Below are positions 10,716 through 22,142 of a stretch of DNA of 64,000 nt, in pieces. Every line of letters starts with the position of its first letter. Position 1 is the stretch's first letter. The notes below the pieces were generated by a model, which was not told the DNA's origin, ran no database searches, and saw only the letters and a program-made list of their open reading frames with translations. A program made the position numbers and the translations under genes. The stretch covers positions 2,914,001 through 2,978,000 of the forward strand of contig JAHLMK010000005.1 of NCBI GenBank assembly GCA_019915135.1, in the 5' to 3' direction. Source of the stretch: Strobilurus pachycystidiatus (Eukaryota; Basidiomycota; Agaricomycetes; Agaricales; Physalacriaceae).

Positions 10716-12097
10716 GAATATTACTGGGGGATTCACGGCCTCCGTCCTTGCTCACAACTCCAACTTCAACACCGTCCTCATCCCTCTCGCGTCGTTTGTG
10801 TCATACGCTCCTCGGACCGCCTCAATGATCTAAGCCTTCATCTACCTCTTGAACGTTCCTGCCCCCGCATTCCTTCTCATTCCCACAGCACCCCCACGCT
10901 TTCCTCCCTACTGCTAGACTCTGCGCCGCGGTCCGACGCGCTCACTTCCCTCGCGCCTGCCTGCGCCGCGGGAGAGCTCCTTCCCCATTTGGTCCCCCGC
11001 CCTCTTCCAGCCCTCCTCCTTCTAGCTTCGAGAATATTCGTGCGCTGAACCACCGGGTCTCACTTGGTCTTCTTAGGGTACCAACTCGCATTGTCCCCCT
11101 CGTTGTCCACCACCACCACCTCCCTAACCCATCAAGCCCCGTTCCCCAAATCAAGTGTTCCGCACGGGTCCATCTTACCTTCTTCCATCTATACCCGCTG
11201 CCTAGGCTCACTCCTCCCTTTCCACGCTCTTGTGACCGTCTACGCCGCGTTGTCCCCGTCCCCATCTCGTGCACCATCTCCGGAAACTGCTCAGCGAGGG
11301 ATTTGATGAACCGCTGAAACGAATAAGCAGGGTTGGGCCTGGGCAATATGTCTGCTACCTTAAGGCCGTCTGCTCGGTTGTCGGCTGACGGCCGCTGGAC
11401 CGCTACGTACTTGTGACGACTCCCTGCAATCTGTTATTTGCGCGAATGAAAGAGTCTACTATTATGCAGTCAGTCAGGTTCAACCCGAAGGGACGCAGGG
11501 GCGCAGGTAACACTCAACAACGCCCTGCTAATCCTGTTGAGCCAGCAAAGCACGAATATGAACGCCTCTACCACATTTTAGTTTGCACCGGAGGCCGTTG
11601 ACGATGAGCGAGGCGAGATAGACCGCGATCACCGGTGAGAGTACTGTGAACTATTGAACTGTTCACTCAGACTAATTGAACTTCCATGCAAACCAGTTCC
11701 CCTCCACTTTATACGCCTCAATCCACCCCGTAGGGTTACGAGGTTTTCTTTAGTAGAGCACAAATACATGACATCCCTCCAATACAGTAGCCTTCTTCGT
11801 ATCTGAACGCGGAATTCATACAGGAAGCTACCAGTGAGCAGGATACATCTGCTGCAAAGCAACTGCCACTTATCAACGGTGTTACGGCGTAGCGGAACTT
11901 CCCAGATGATGGTGCAAAAGCGGGCGGAAATCCCGGCCGTTGAAAATGAGGTGGGCCAACAGTATGTCCCTTCTGATGAGTATGCCTGTCTTCTTGTGAA
12001 GGAGTATGGTAGCTGATCATCTTCCCGATAGATTAGGCTATGATATACAACCTTCTGTGTAGAAGTGCTATAGCAACGTCAAGAAGGATGCGCAATC
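10716..12097. other. intergenic, pyrimidine-rich, no confident gene
   Basis: A pyrimidine-rich block covers about 10,830-11,230. Open frames here are short, overlapping on both strands and of biased composition. Nothing recognisable as a gene, RNA or mobile element. Confidence 0.5.
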
Positions 12098-12989
12098 TCA
12101 CGGTGGAAGCGGTTTGATCTCGCCGCTAGTCTCACTACCCCACTGGGGCGCATCATTCTGAAATACTGCTTTTTGGGCGTAGCTGGACCCGAAGTTCTGA
12201 AGGACCCATTGCAGAACTTGTTCACCGTTCTGTTGGGGAAACGACTTGCCCGACGACGGCGACCTGACAGCATTTACCAGTAAAACTCTACCGTCCTTCG
12301 GATATAGCCAATTTTCCCGATAGGAAACCTTGAGAGCGTAGAGATCATATGAAGACAGATCATCGGCGATGTTATGGTACCCACCCAATCCAGGAACATG
12401 CTTGCGCTGAAACCATCCTTCGCCTCGGCAAGTGGAATGGCAATGGTGAAGAGTGCCGCAGAGTTGATCACATCGGATGGAAAGTGATGTGCCACTGCGT
12501 ATTTGAATACGCTTACGGAATGTGCTGATGCATGTTTGGCTGTTCTGGTAACCTTGTGAATAGAGCAATCGCCAATGGAGGACTCGAGACGTACACAATT
12601 AGGCCGTCACAAAACGCCATCACGGAAGCAATTTGGTATTTGTGCGCGGCGTAGCCTAGCTCAAGTAGCTGCTGAAAGGGAAGAGCTGTGATGTTCGGAA
12701 GTGGCGGCGATGGATATAAATACTGAAACAGGATGGCGAGCGTCTCCGATGGTTCATCGAACTGGGCTACGTTGGGATCGCCGCCTTCTGGGATGGGAAA
12801 GGCAGTCGTGTGGGTGACGATATTGGCGCGATGAAGGTTGAAGATGACGCCGTCTGAGGAGCGGATAAACACGTCGCCATCGAGAGCGCAGACTGGAAAG
12901 TTTGAGCTGATGAAGGAAGATACGACGAGAGACATGCAAAGGGGATGGCGCCCTGCGCCTTCAAAGGGTGGGGTGTCCTGGCCAGACAT
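12098..12989 (-). CDS. BTB/POZ domain protein 1, 263 aa
   Basis: The BTB fold mediates dimerisation and often Cul3 binding; this agaricomycete type has no other recognisable domain. The BTB core is at about residues 37-125: DGDVFIRSSDGVIFNLHR, FDEPSETLAILFQYLYPSPP, LGYAAHKYQIASVMAFCD. Exons 12989-12597, 12552-12385 and 12328-12098 sum to 792 nt (264 codons). The C-terminal exon, ending EIKPLPP, is exactly 231 nt like that of the paralogue at 22,143. An upstream mini-exon (ATG near 13,039, spliced by a GTAAGT donor) would add only two or three residues. Paralogues lie 9-11 kb away at 22,143-24,227. It faces the same way as the APH gene upstream; a functional link is not implied. Confidence 0.85.
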
Positions 12990-13188
12990 TTGACTTGAAG
13001 AGGCGATGGAGTGCAGAGGCCAGTTAAGAGACTTACGTCATCTCTCACACGGTGCTCTATACCTGAGGCGTGGGCGTGGAAATGGTACAGAGCAAGCGGG
13101 GCGCGTCAACCAGAACAAACCTGTATCGAGAACACCGGACATCCGGTGAAGACTGAAGAAGATACACTGTTATTGAGACAACGATACA

Positions 13189-14552
13189 TCAAAACGACGA
13201 GACTAAGATAATCACATCCTCCACGACTTTACTAGCTACCTGAGGCTCATGATGAATGGCCATAAGCTGACTCGCATTTTCCAATGCCGTCCATTTCACA
13301 CCCCTCTCATATTCCGTGGACGTAAAGAGTTCGGGCATGAGGGTCTGACATCGCGAACGATACACCGAATCAAGAGCAGGATCACGAGCAACGAAGTCCG
13401 GTGGTTGCATCGCAGACCAGGTCGGACCCGTGCTTGAGAACTCCCAATCGATGAGAGTCAAGCGAGATGGGTCGTACTCGTCGACCATAATGTTAGTGGA
13501 GTTTAGATCTGGATGGCAGAGCACGAATCCATTGGTCACGTCGAGTCCGGGGAGGCTCGAGATATGTCTGGAAAGACGATCGAACAAGGAGAGGTATCCA
13601 TCCGGGATAGAAAGTAATCCCAAGGTTGTTCTGTCGGCCAAATTCCACTTCTCTGTCAGGAGATCGCTATGCAGAGCTATCCACGAGCACTCGCGTGAAA
13701 TACATCCCAAGAGATAATCACGAGGGGTACGCCAGGGGCCACGATCGAGGGAAAGGTCCTTGTTAAAGCACCGTGGATTGCAGGGCGGCATCATCGGACC
13801 CATGATAGCCTGCTGGCTCGAAGAGTCTGCCGGGTACAAGCTCCCGATGAGATCGAAGCGATGCTGAAAAAGGGACACTACTGCCGTGGCAAGGCTTTCG
13901 ACGCTCAAAGTCTTCTCATCGTGTGACATGGTCTCCCATCTACGAGCCAAGGATGCGCCACGAATCTGTAGAGGGATGAAAATCAGGTGCTAATGAGGAG
14001 TACTGGCATTACCTTCTCCATGAGCATGACCGGCGCCTGACATTCATTGCCAAATGACGAGTCGTAATGCAAAATCCTTGGGATCGCAATATCCGTGTGT
14101 GCAGCAATCCATTCCAGAGTGGCAACCTACCACGAGGAGTCGGTTCGAGAGGGGGATGTGGGGCAGGGGGGACGAACCTCAGATGCCATCTTGTTGGTGC
14201 CGCGGAAGTCCTCAATGTCAAACGCGACACGAGCCACAATTTCAATGTTGTCATCACACAGAGCAAAGTAGATCTTGACATTGGCAGCTTAGTTAGGAGC
14301 ACGTAACAATGGCCGAAGGTTGAATGCTCACACGATGAAATCCTCCTGGAAAACAAAACATTAGCAAACCGGGCACCTCAGAGCACTCAGAGAACGTTGT
14401 TCACCTTCAGCCCGCTTGGTAAGATCACGACAGCGCGCTCCAGTGATATGAGAGACTATGTTCTTTAGACCGGCGACGTCCAGAGTATCATTCAGTGCTA
14501 GACTGCGAGGCTGGCGCTCGCGGATAGCAAGAATTTCGGCACTTGGAAACAT
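13189..14552 (-). CDS. APH-family phosphotransferase (AIM9-like), 386 aa
   Basis: Member of the aminoglycoside/choline-kinase-like fold that transfers phosphate from ATP to small molecules; fungal substrates are mostly unknown. Visible: an N-lobe strand with EIVARVAFDIEDF (ATP-site Ala-Arg-Val), LMEKIRGASLARRWETM, the catalytic-loop motif LCHPDLNSTNIMVD (HxDLxxxN) and the metal-binding LIDWEFSSTGP (DxD/DWE equivalent). Exons: 14552-14405, 14345-14334, 14287-14178, 14126-14013 and 13965-13189, total 1161 nt (387 codons). Exon 2 is a 12-nt micro-exon and the weakest part of the model. All key catalytic residues are present, so it is likely active. Confidence 0.85.
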
Positions 14553-15401
14553 GACTGTACGTCTGGAAGCCGTGAGCCGTCACAAAATTGCACAGCAGAT
14601 AAGTGGATGACTCGATCTGTGAGCGAGTACTATCTGATGGCCGAGATTGGCAAAATGACTGTAATGATCAAGGAAATGAGGCGCGATTGCCGTCAGAACA
14701 GCCTGATGCCAAGCAGATCTTCGCCTACCTGTGTCCGTCAGAATGTAGTCTTTCAATCTGAACCTGAGATGGATGTGCGCCGTCAACCACATAGACGCGC
14801 GGAGTTTCAATTTACATCAACTTCAACCATCACGTGTATATGGGTGGCATCCCAGTACTTACTACTAGTACTACTAGTTACAGTAGTATTCGCTAATATG
14901 AGTATGTTTTCAATAACTCGAATGCCAGGAAGACGATAGATCCACTTTCTGGGCCTCGCATTTCGTCCGGGCCGGCGATGGTCCCGCTCAACAGCATTTC
15001 CCTATATATACGCGGAAGCCTCGACGATATTTGCCGGGGATCTTCGGTATCCACATCTCTCTAGCCGGCCAAAAGCAGTGCATCAATTAATTTGCATTCA
15101 TCATCCTTCTTGCTGTAGTGACTCGCTCTGTTAATTCTCCAGAGTGCCCCAAATGCGTCCATTGGCACCTATTGGCACAGATCCGAGATATCTGACTCTT
15201 CGCGCGTCTATGGATCACACCCCTGTATTCTCCTCTGTATAAAGCAAGAGCACGTTCCCAGCAGTTCACTCACAACACACTCTGCTCTCAAATATCTGTC
15301 AGTGCTTGCATTTGGCATTGCAATCGAGATGTCCTACTAACGCGCTTTCAGACATCCACCACCCTCAAGTTGTTTCAACAAATCTTCCTAAAGTCAACAC
15401 A
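14553..15401. other. intergenic, divergent promoter region
   Basis: Lies between the divergently transcribed APH gene and the small zinc-finger-like gene. A short ACTAGT-type repeat sits at about 14,864-14,885. The downstream gene's TATA box (15238-15243) and a probable 5'UTR intron ending near 15,350 are here. No other gene seen. Confidence 0.5.
15238..15243 (+). promoter_or_regulatory. TATA box of the 59-aa protein gene
   Basis: TATAAA about 160 nt upstream of the ATG at 15402. The extra distance fits a 5'UTR intron whose acceptor (TTTCAG) ends at about 15,350. Confidence 0.55.
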
Positions 15402-15686
15402 ATGTGCACCAAAGACACCAAGGCCCCCCTCTCCGCGGCTCATGTCGCCCCTGCGAATGTCTCGGACAAGAAAGGTGCGTGTATCTATCTCATTGCCTAC
15501 CTAAGCGAATTTTGACATCTTTCATATAGTGGCAGCCCAATGTAAGTACGAAGGAGCCAGCGGCGTTTGCCTTCTGATGTGTTGCTTTCAGTGCAGACAA
15601 TTCGCGATATGAACAAGGACTGCTCCTGTGGTTACGGGAATCCCACTTATGCGTCCGTCTGCGAAAAGTGCGCAAAAGCGCTCTAA
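15402..15686 (+). CDS. 59-aa protein with a RanBP2-like zinc-finger motif
   Basis: Three exons (15402-15474, a 12-nt micro-exon 15530-15541, and 15592-15686) sum to 180 nt, giving 59 residues. The C-terminus carries CSCGYGNPTYASVCEKC at residues 39-55. From the second Cys this fits the RanBP2/NZF spacing C-x3-N-x6-C-x2-C; the first pair is C-x-C rather than C-x2-4-C and the usual Trp is missing. RanBP2-type fingers bind RNA or ubiquitin. No signal peptide or membrane segment. The clean splice sites and the TATA box argue for a real gene; function unknown. Confidence 0.65.
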
Positions 15687-16220
15687 TTTCCTGTTGATTA
15701 CGACCTGCCTACGTACTGCGACGTTCAAGTCTCCTTCCTGTGTATATCATATCCAAAGTGACATGTTTCTCTACTCAGCAGCAGTGTGATGTTACGGTAC
15801 CAATCGCTCATGCTTACTCGAGACGGGAGACAGCACTGCTTATTGGGACATTGCTCCTCCCGGTCGACGTTTAGTCACGGCAACGCAGTAAAAACAGTAG
15901 GATGAGGATGATACCCTTGACAATGAATGTTGCTACAAAGTTCACTAAAAGCGCACGAACGATCGAACTCGATTACCCGACACTCATCTAGTATAAGTAC
16001 GACCCCAAGCACGAAAGCGGTATGTATAATAGCTACGATAAGATGGCACATCCAAAAAAATATTAGAGCTAAACTTATGATACATACACTACGAGACGCA
16101 AGGAAAACGACAGAACAAAAAACAATAGAAAAGGGAATACGATACAGCACTTGACTCGACGTTTTCAGATCCCGCCCCGCTCAATCCTCAATCAAATCTT
16201 GGAAGCGGCGGGAGTCGGCG
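15687..16220. other. convergent 3' intergenic region
   Basis: AT-richer spacer between two convergent genes (15402-15686 on + and the GATA regulator on -). No gene or RNA recognised. Confidence 0.5.
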
Positions 16221-18725
16221 TCAATCCCTCGCATCCCCAGGCGGCGGGACAGTCGGCCAAACACTCTCCCTTCGCACACCTCCCTCCCGCTCACGTTCCC
16301 GTTCCCGTCCTCCACTCCCAGGCCTGGACAGCGGCAACTGCAACGGCGCCACTTCCGTTCGGAGAGGACTCTCCCCAGAGACAGACCGTAGCTGATGATG
16401 CGCCTGATGCTGCCGCATCTCTTCCATCCCCCTTCTCACCTCCCCCATGACCCTCTCCGTCCGCCCAAGCAGATCTTCCATCCGCCTCTTCTCCTCCCTC
16501 AGCTCATTGTAATGGCGCTCCAGATCTTCGAGCGTCAAAGCCCCCGGACTAGGACCTGGCGCATAGAACGTGCCATACGTCCCAGGACTATGCGTCCGAC
16601 TCGGTCCACCGCTCCCGGGCCTCCCTATCCCAACCCCACCAACTCCCACGCCCACGCCCAAATTGCCAAGCGGCGGCAACTCGAAGCCTCCGTGTCCTGC
16701 GTTGATGAACGGGCTGGCTCTTTGTGCTGTTGCGTCGCCACGCCATCCCCCACTGCCTTCCGACTCTTCACCCTCATCTCTCTTCCTCCTTTTGCGTCTC
16801 GGCTCATCCTCCTCTTCGCTCCCATCCCCACGCGCGACAGCGACCAACGCTTCCGCAGCAGCCTGGTCCGACATGCGCCCGAACGGTTGGGAACCCGAAC
16901 CGACGCCTACGGGCACGGACCCAGCAGCAGGTACGCGCTTTCGCCGCTTGATGACGGTCTTCTTCATCGAATTTGGGCGATGCGTCCCGTGAAGCTTGAA
17001 GTACAGTCCTACAAAGACACGGCAAAAAAGGTTAGCTAACGTTCTTGTACACGAAGCATAACCAGAACCAAAAAGAGATTAGGCGCCCAACGAAAGATGG
17101 GGAATATCGAAAAAAATTGTGCTGCGACGTCAACGCGGAAGGGAGAAAAGCGGGTGAACGAAGAACCCGGTTCCGCCTATCTGATATGATATGGCTGCGG
17201 GGTCGTGCCGATATCCGATAAGATATCATGCGCGAGTCCGTTGTGCCCATGCGACACGTCGAGCAAATGAATGAATCGAAGCGTGTCGTCACCAAGCCAG
17301 CGGACCGACGGTGGGGAACCCGACGACCCGCCGACGGATGTCAGGCAAAGAACCAGAAAGAGCGCCACGGCGAAAGACAAAAAGCGAAAGAGAGATCATG
17401 AAAGAAAAAACTCACCACAGGCATTGCAAATGTTGTTCCCCACATCGTCCCGTCTCCAAAGCGGCGTAGTGCTCGTTCCGCAATTGGCGCAGGACAGCGC
17501 CCCGACTGCCACCCTCTTGCGCCCATCGTCTCCTTGAGCGCCTCCTCCGCCTCCTCCTGCTCCCATAGTCGGTCCTCCCGCAACACCTGGGCCGGCTAAC
17601 TCGCCCCCGCTAGTGCCACCATCTTTCTTATTCTGCTGTTGTTGTTGCTCGAGCTCCATTAGTCGTATACTGGCGGCCGTGTTGTTGTTATACGTCGGAC
17701 ACCCGTTGCAAGCTGTGCTCCCGCCTGTGCCGTCACACCGACCGTCTCCTGGACACGTATGCGCAGTCGCGTTGGAGGTGGAATTCGGGCTGTTAGAATT
17801 GTTGTTGTTGTTGGGAGGAAGCGGTTGACGCGATTTTTGGTATAAGCCTGGATAGGAATGGGTGATTAGTGACCCGATGAGAGATCCAGGTGGCAAGAGA
17901 GATGGATGGATGAAGAAGGAGCAAACGACGAGAACCAAGTAGCAGATGAAGGATGAAACAAAGCACCGCGCACAAGCACCAACAACACGCCCCAAACGAA
18001 AGATAATCGCGACCACCACGAGGCAAGACGACGAACACGAGGCACCCGCGAATCATGCACTGACGATTACGACCCACGGAACGGAGATCTCACGATGAGC
18101 ACGCCTCGAAAACGTGTTCGTGAGAGCAGCGTCCTGCGTGCGGGTCGTTTCCATCGAAATAAGCATCAAGCTCGCTGTGGGATTAATGCATTCATGACTG
18201 CCGAACACACTCCGAGCGCAACCATGCACGAATCCAACCCAGCGCAACTGATCAAACACGTCCCAGCCTACCCATCATAATGCACGGCCACCACCCGTCG
18301 TCAACACGCCCAACCATGCTTCGACGCGAGACCGGGTTTCCGAAACACGATAATCAGGCTCTCGCATCCATCTCCGAAACGCGGTCCAGCCAATGCGATC
18401 AGATAAGGGAGTGGAACTGGGGTGGGATATGACGAAACGATGAAGGCGAGGCCGAGGGGGGAAAAGCAACGCGAAAGATGGGAAGAAGGAAAGGCCAAGA
18501 GAAAGGGAATGCTGACTCACCACATGCATTACAGACCGCGTTGCCACCCGCGTCGCGCCTCCATAGCGGGGTCTCGGACGTTCCGCACACAGCACATCGT
18601 TGAGGCGCAAAGTCCATGTCTGGAAAGGAATACGATGAGTCAAGGTCGACAAAGACGAGACGAAGGGTAATATGAAGGAAGGATGATACACCGCCTAGAC
18701 GGTCGTGGACGTTGATATGGGACAT
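16221..18725 (-). CDS. double-GATA iron-responsive transcription repressor (SRE/Fep1/Urbs1/SreA family), 450 aa
   Basis: Members repress siderophore and iron-uptake genes when iron is plentiful. Finger 1 is at residues 20-44 and finger 2 at 164-188, both C-x2-C-x17-C-x2-C (…TPLWRRD…CNAC). Between them, residues 76-94 read [19 protein letters not shown], the C-x5-C-x8-C-x2-C iron-sensing motif that defines the family. A basic run follows finger 2 ([12 protein letters not shown]), and a probable coiled coil covers about 346-395, as in Fep1-type repressors. Exons: 18725-18692, 18619-18521, 17847-17416 and 17008-16221, total 1353 nt. Introns 2 and 3 are unusually long (673 and 407 nt), split each finger at the same NACG|LY codon, and hold GATA sites suggesting autoregulation. 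The protein is shorter than Ustilago Urbs1. Confidence 0.92.
17178..17227. promoter_or_regulatory. GATA-site cluster in intron 3 of the GATA regulator
   Basis: Within 50 bp there are seven GATA/TATC cores, including ATCTGATAT (17179-17187), GATATC (17210-17215), ATCCGATAA (17213-17221) and AGATATC. The first and third each match the SRE-family consensus ATCWGATAA at eight of nine positions. Confidence 0.5.
18398..18406 (+). promoter_or_regulatory. perfect SRE-type site ATCAGATAA in intron 2 of the GATA regulator
   Basis: GATCAGATAA (with the G at 18397) is a full match to the (G/A)ATC(T/A)GATAA consensus reported for fungal Sre1/SreA proteins. It lies in the 673-nt intron of the gene encoding that same protein family. 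Confidence 0.55.
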
Positions 18726-19511
18726 GGGATATAAAAGCCGGATATGGAACTGGGAGGCGGGTGTGTGGGAATTGGTAGTGGGGATGATGGTTATGGAGAA
18801 TGGGGTTGATGTATATGCAGTGGGTGACCGACACACAGGGCAGGCGGGTGCGGCGCGACTAGCCAGAAAACAGACAGTGATGGTGGCGGCGGGAAGGGGC
18901 GGGGTTTGGGGTAGAAGAGGGCGGTAGCGAAGGCGACGCGCGAAGGCTGATGGCAATCACCCGCTTTGGCGTCTTGGGGTGACAGCACTGCTGGGACAGC
19001 CATCTTTGCGACACGGCTCTGCCGCGCGCGTCGCCTCGTAGAGCGGCAGTGCAGCGAGCTCGTCCATAACGGCGGCCACTAAACCAGCCAGGACCTCCAT
19101 GCCCAAGTCCAAGAGTCGTACGAGCCAGGAAGAGAGGTAGGGAATTGAGGAAAGAAAGACGACTCACGACTGTTCGGGGACATGGCATGCAAGCCAACGA
19201 GCGGTTCGAGCACCACGGGCGACATTCCTTCTTCGTTCTTTCTCTATGTGTGTTCGTCGGGGTCGGGGTCGGTGCCTATGCGCCTCTTTCCGTGTCGTGG
19301 CGTCGGTGTTGGAAGTCGTCGGTTGGCGCGCGCTTTCGCTGTTGATGGTTGACACGGAGAAAGCGAGTCCCAAAATCCCAAAAAGGTTACGAGACAAGAC
19401 GTAGGAAGCAGAAAGATAAAAAGTGCCAACGGGCTGTGTTGATTTAATGATGTCTGATCTCGGCAGGCGCTCTCCGCAGCCAATCACAGACGCCGGATTC
19501 CTCTGATCACT

Positions 19512-19522
19512 GATAACGATAA
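19512..19522 (+). promoter_or_regulatory. paired GATAA motifs upstream of the GATA regulator
   Basis: GATAACGATAA, two direct GATAA cores 6 bp apart, about 790 bp upstream of the regulator's ATG. A second pair, TTATCCTTATC on the + strand (two GATAA on -), is at 19731-19741. Confidence 0.35.
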
Positions 19523-20068
19523 CGCGGACCAAGACCTCTTAGGGGCGAGAGCGCTTAGTACCCGAACAATCGAGACCACCACCTCGCTCTCGGCGTCGTC
19601 TCGGGCGCTGCAGAGAGAAAGGATCCTGTGGCGGGTTTCCCACCTCTCAACATTCCAGCCTCTGAGCCCTCTGCTGGGCTCACAGCTACTACCATTGTCT
19701 CGCCCGATCTTGTCCTGTCATAATCTTGTCTTATCCTTATCTAAGTCACAACCCTGGTGCCTTCGAACACCATTTGCCTTTTTTTGGTATGGCCTCGGTG
19801 CGCGCTAGTCCCCGCCGCCACCGCGACTCATGGTGGCATATGCATACCTGAGTAAACTTGACTGTGGTCCCGACTTCTCTACGTCCACCAAATCAAAACG
19901 AGAGGGAAATCCCTTCTCATTGCTCCGTTCATTACATTCCAAATCACAACGCGGGGTATCTAATCAAGGGACACAGCCACCGTCCCTTCCAAGTTTGCTG
20001 TTCGCATGGGTTCCCTCTGGGTTCCCTTCCTCTGGTGGCGTCAGGCGCCTATCTCCCCGAATCTAGCA

Positions 20069-20077
20069 ATCAGATAA
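20069..20077 (+). promoter_or_regulatory. perfect SRE-type site ATCAGATAA
   Basis: AATCAGATAA (from 20068) is a second full match to (G/A)ATC(T/A)GATAA in this window, about 1.3 kb upstream of the GATA regulator's ATG and beyond the 3' end of the eL37 gene. Confidence 0.4.
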
Positions 20078-20952
20078 GATTCGAGCGGAGGTCGCTCCTC
20101 TTGGGTAGTCTTGGGTGGGCTGTAGAGTACCGAGTTAATGTTTCTCGGCTCGCACTCATTACTAACACTATTTTGTCTCCTACGCAGAGATCTGATAGCA
20201 CGTTCGTATGCCCTCCGCCTCTTTTGCCATTCTATCCCCTCGATACATGATGGTCATGTGGCCCCGTATTAACCCCAATTCTTACCTCGATTCGTCGATG
20301 GAAGTCACCATCCGCGCCCACAAATGCAATACCTCTGACGCCCGTAATGATCTATGTCATTTCGCACTTTTACCTCGAGCCAATGGATCACTACATTGAT
20401 ACCTGGTCATGCGCCCCTCATGGTACGCATCCAAGCAATTCAAACCGACACCAATGCCCATTTCTAAAGGTGCAGGGCGGTGCTGATATATCATCCCTAT
20501 ATGCAAAGCTCTGGGCCATTGAGCAGTCGGTCTCTCCTCATTAAGCAAAGGACCGTTAGGTGGGAGCATCACTTCGACGGCGGACGTACGCCGTTTTCAA
20601 ACGACCTCGTCTACGATACATAATGCGCCGCAATTCACAGCGCGTAGGGGAGTGAGAACCGAACATGCGAGGAAAGGATGGACCTGTACACTAGACTGAT
20701 TCGAGCGGGTCCACCAACCCGCCATGGAAAGGGGGGGTTCAGTGAGTTCTTCCAGCATACCTGAGCCCGAATGTCTACAGGAGAAGAAGAGTCGCGGTTG
20801 AGAAACGAACTCTTATGCAAAGATTCCCTCTCGAAAAACACAGGTTCAGCAGGCAAGCATACGCATACATCATTGGCGGGATACATGGACGTGCATGGGT
20901 AGGTGGGTACAAAGCGTAGTAGACGACGAGGATAGGCGTATAAGAAAAACGC

Positions 20953-21799
20953 TTAGGCCTCAGCGGTTTTGGTCCTCTTCTTCGCAACGGTGTTCTCTCT
21001 GCAAAACGTCGTCAGCGACAGTTCCGATACGTGTACCACCCTTCCGCCAAAGATCTCAAGCGCACGGGAGGCGCGAGATGAGCGCCTCCGCTCCACGAAG
21101 GAGGGAGGGCCGTGGAAGATGCTACGACGAGCGTAGCAGTACGCAAGCAACACTGGAGTGTGGGATGCGACCAATCCCTGGACGGGAAGGAAGGAGGACG
21201 TCCGACTCACCTGAACCCGTTCTTGAACCTCCTGCTCACGTCCTTGAGGTGACGCATGCGGCCAGTGCCGGTGGTCTTTCTGCGCTTGGCCTTCTGGCCC
21301 CACTCGTACGAGCGCAGCTTGGCGGCGGGGTATCCGCACTGGGCGCAGGCTAAAGAGGGAAAGCGTCAGAGCGAGGAGACGGGACATGGGTGGATGGACG
21401 CACTTTTGTGCTGCCTGTGGAAGGCGCGGTTCCCGCAGCGCCGGCACAGCGTGTGCGACTTGGTGTGGCGCTTACCGAAGGAGCTGGTTCCTTTCGTCTG
21501 ATGGGCGTGTGATTAGCGACCGTGTTCGACGGCGATTGGGAGAAGAGGAGGAAGGGGGGATGGTTGGATCGCAGGCGGGATGGAAGTTCGTAGGGACCGG
21601 AACCGTAGCACGGCGCCCTTGCAGCCGCCAGTGCTATCCCTCCCCGCCAGACGCCCGCCCTCCAAAAATTTCTGCCCCATCCAAATCCGTCCAGCGTCAT
21701 CCAGCGCATCCAACGCATCCAGCCGATCCCTGTCTTCCATTCCCCGCTGTCTCTCTCGATTCCGGCGGCGCAAGCCAGCAGCGATTGATAACGCACCAT
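20953..21799 (-). CDS. RPL37: 60S ribosomal protein eL37, 93 aa
   Basis: Structural protein of the large ribosomal subunit near the polypeptide exit side. [18 protein letters not shown] at the start, the zinc-ribbon cysteines C19/C22 (LCRRCG) and C34/C37 (TCAQCG), [19 protein letters not shown] and [18 protein letters not shown] are diagnostic. Exons 21799-21797, 21497-21404, 21349-21211 and 20998-20953 total 282 nt, giving exactly the family length. The first coding exon is just the ATG, directly followed by a 299-nt intron with donor GTGCGT; such early introns are common in fungal ribosomal genes. I looked for C/D-box snoRNA motifs in the two longer introns and saw none. Confidence 0.96.
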
Positions 21800-22142
21800 T
21801 TTTGAGTCTTGAGGGCGAGGCGGATGTCTGGCACGACGACAGCAGAGTCTTTTCGGATCGGGGAGGCCGTGGGAAGAATTTGTCACCCTCGGCAAATTCC
21901 GCAACCCAGGCGAATTCCCTCTTCGCTTCCGTACGGCGCCAACTGGGCGTCAATCGGCTCCTTGATGCATTCATCCTTTGCTCTGAGTACATGCCGGTTC
22001 TGTCGCCCAAAAGTCACGAGGGCGTTTGTCTGGACGCGTGAAGCAAGCTGCACTGAGAACGTCCGATGGCGGCGCTCGCAATATTGACATCTGATCGAAG
22101 TACAGTCGAAAAGGAATCATGCTCGACAAAACGACGAAAAAA
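21800..22142. other. intergenic, eL37 promoter side
   Basis: Promoter/5'UTR of eL37 and the short 3' flank of BTB protein 2. Nothing further seen. Confidence 0.5.

Larger units (their letters stand above)
18726..20952. other. upstream region of the GATA regulator and spacer to eL37
   Basis: Probably promoter and 5'UTR of the GATA gene, perhaps with a 5'UTR intron using the GTGAGT donor near 19,170. Several short open frames on both strands are not supported by splice sites or motifs. GATA motifs occur at 19512-19522, 19731-19741 and 20069-20077. Nothing else recognised. Confidence 0.5.

Noticed and set aside
10942..11346. 134-codon minus-strand frame with PNPAYSFQRFIKSL
   Set aside because: Only the first ~30 residues look protein-like; the rest is purine-strand low complexity. 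No splice model extends it.
17396..18019. Two separate single-finger GATA genes
   Set aside because: Splice phases join both fingers and the Cys-rich linker in one frame, with a total of 1353 nt; the order of finger, Cys-rich motif and finger is that of the SRE family.
20999..21796. snoRNA in the eL37 introns
   Set aside because: No RTGATGA plus CTGA box pair in a plausible arrangement on the minus strand.
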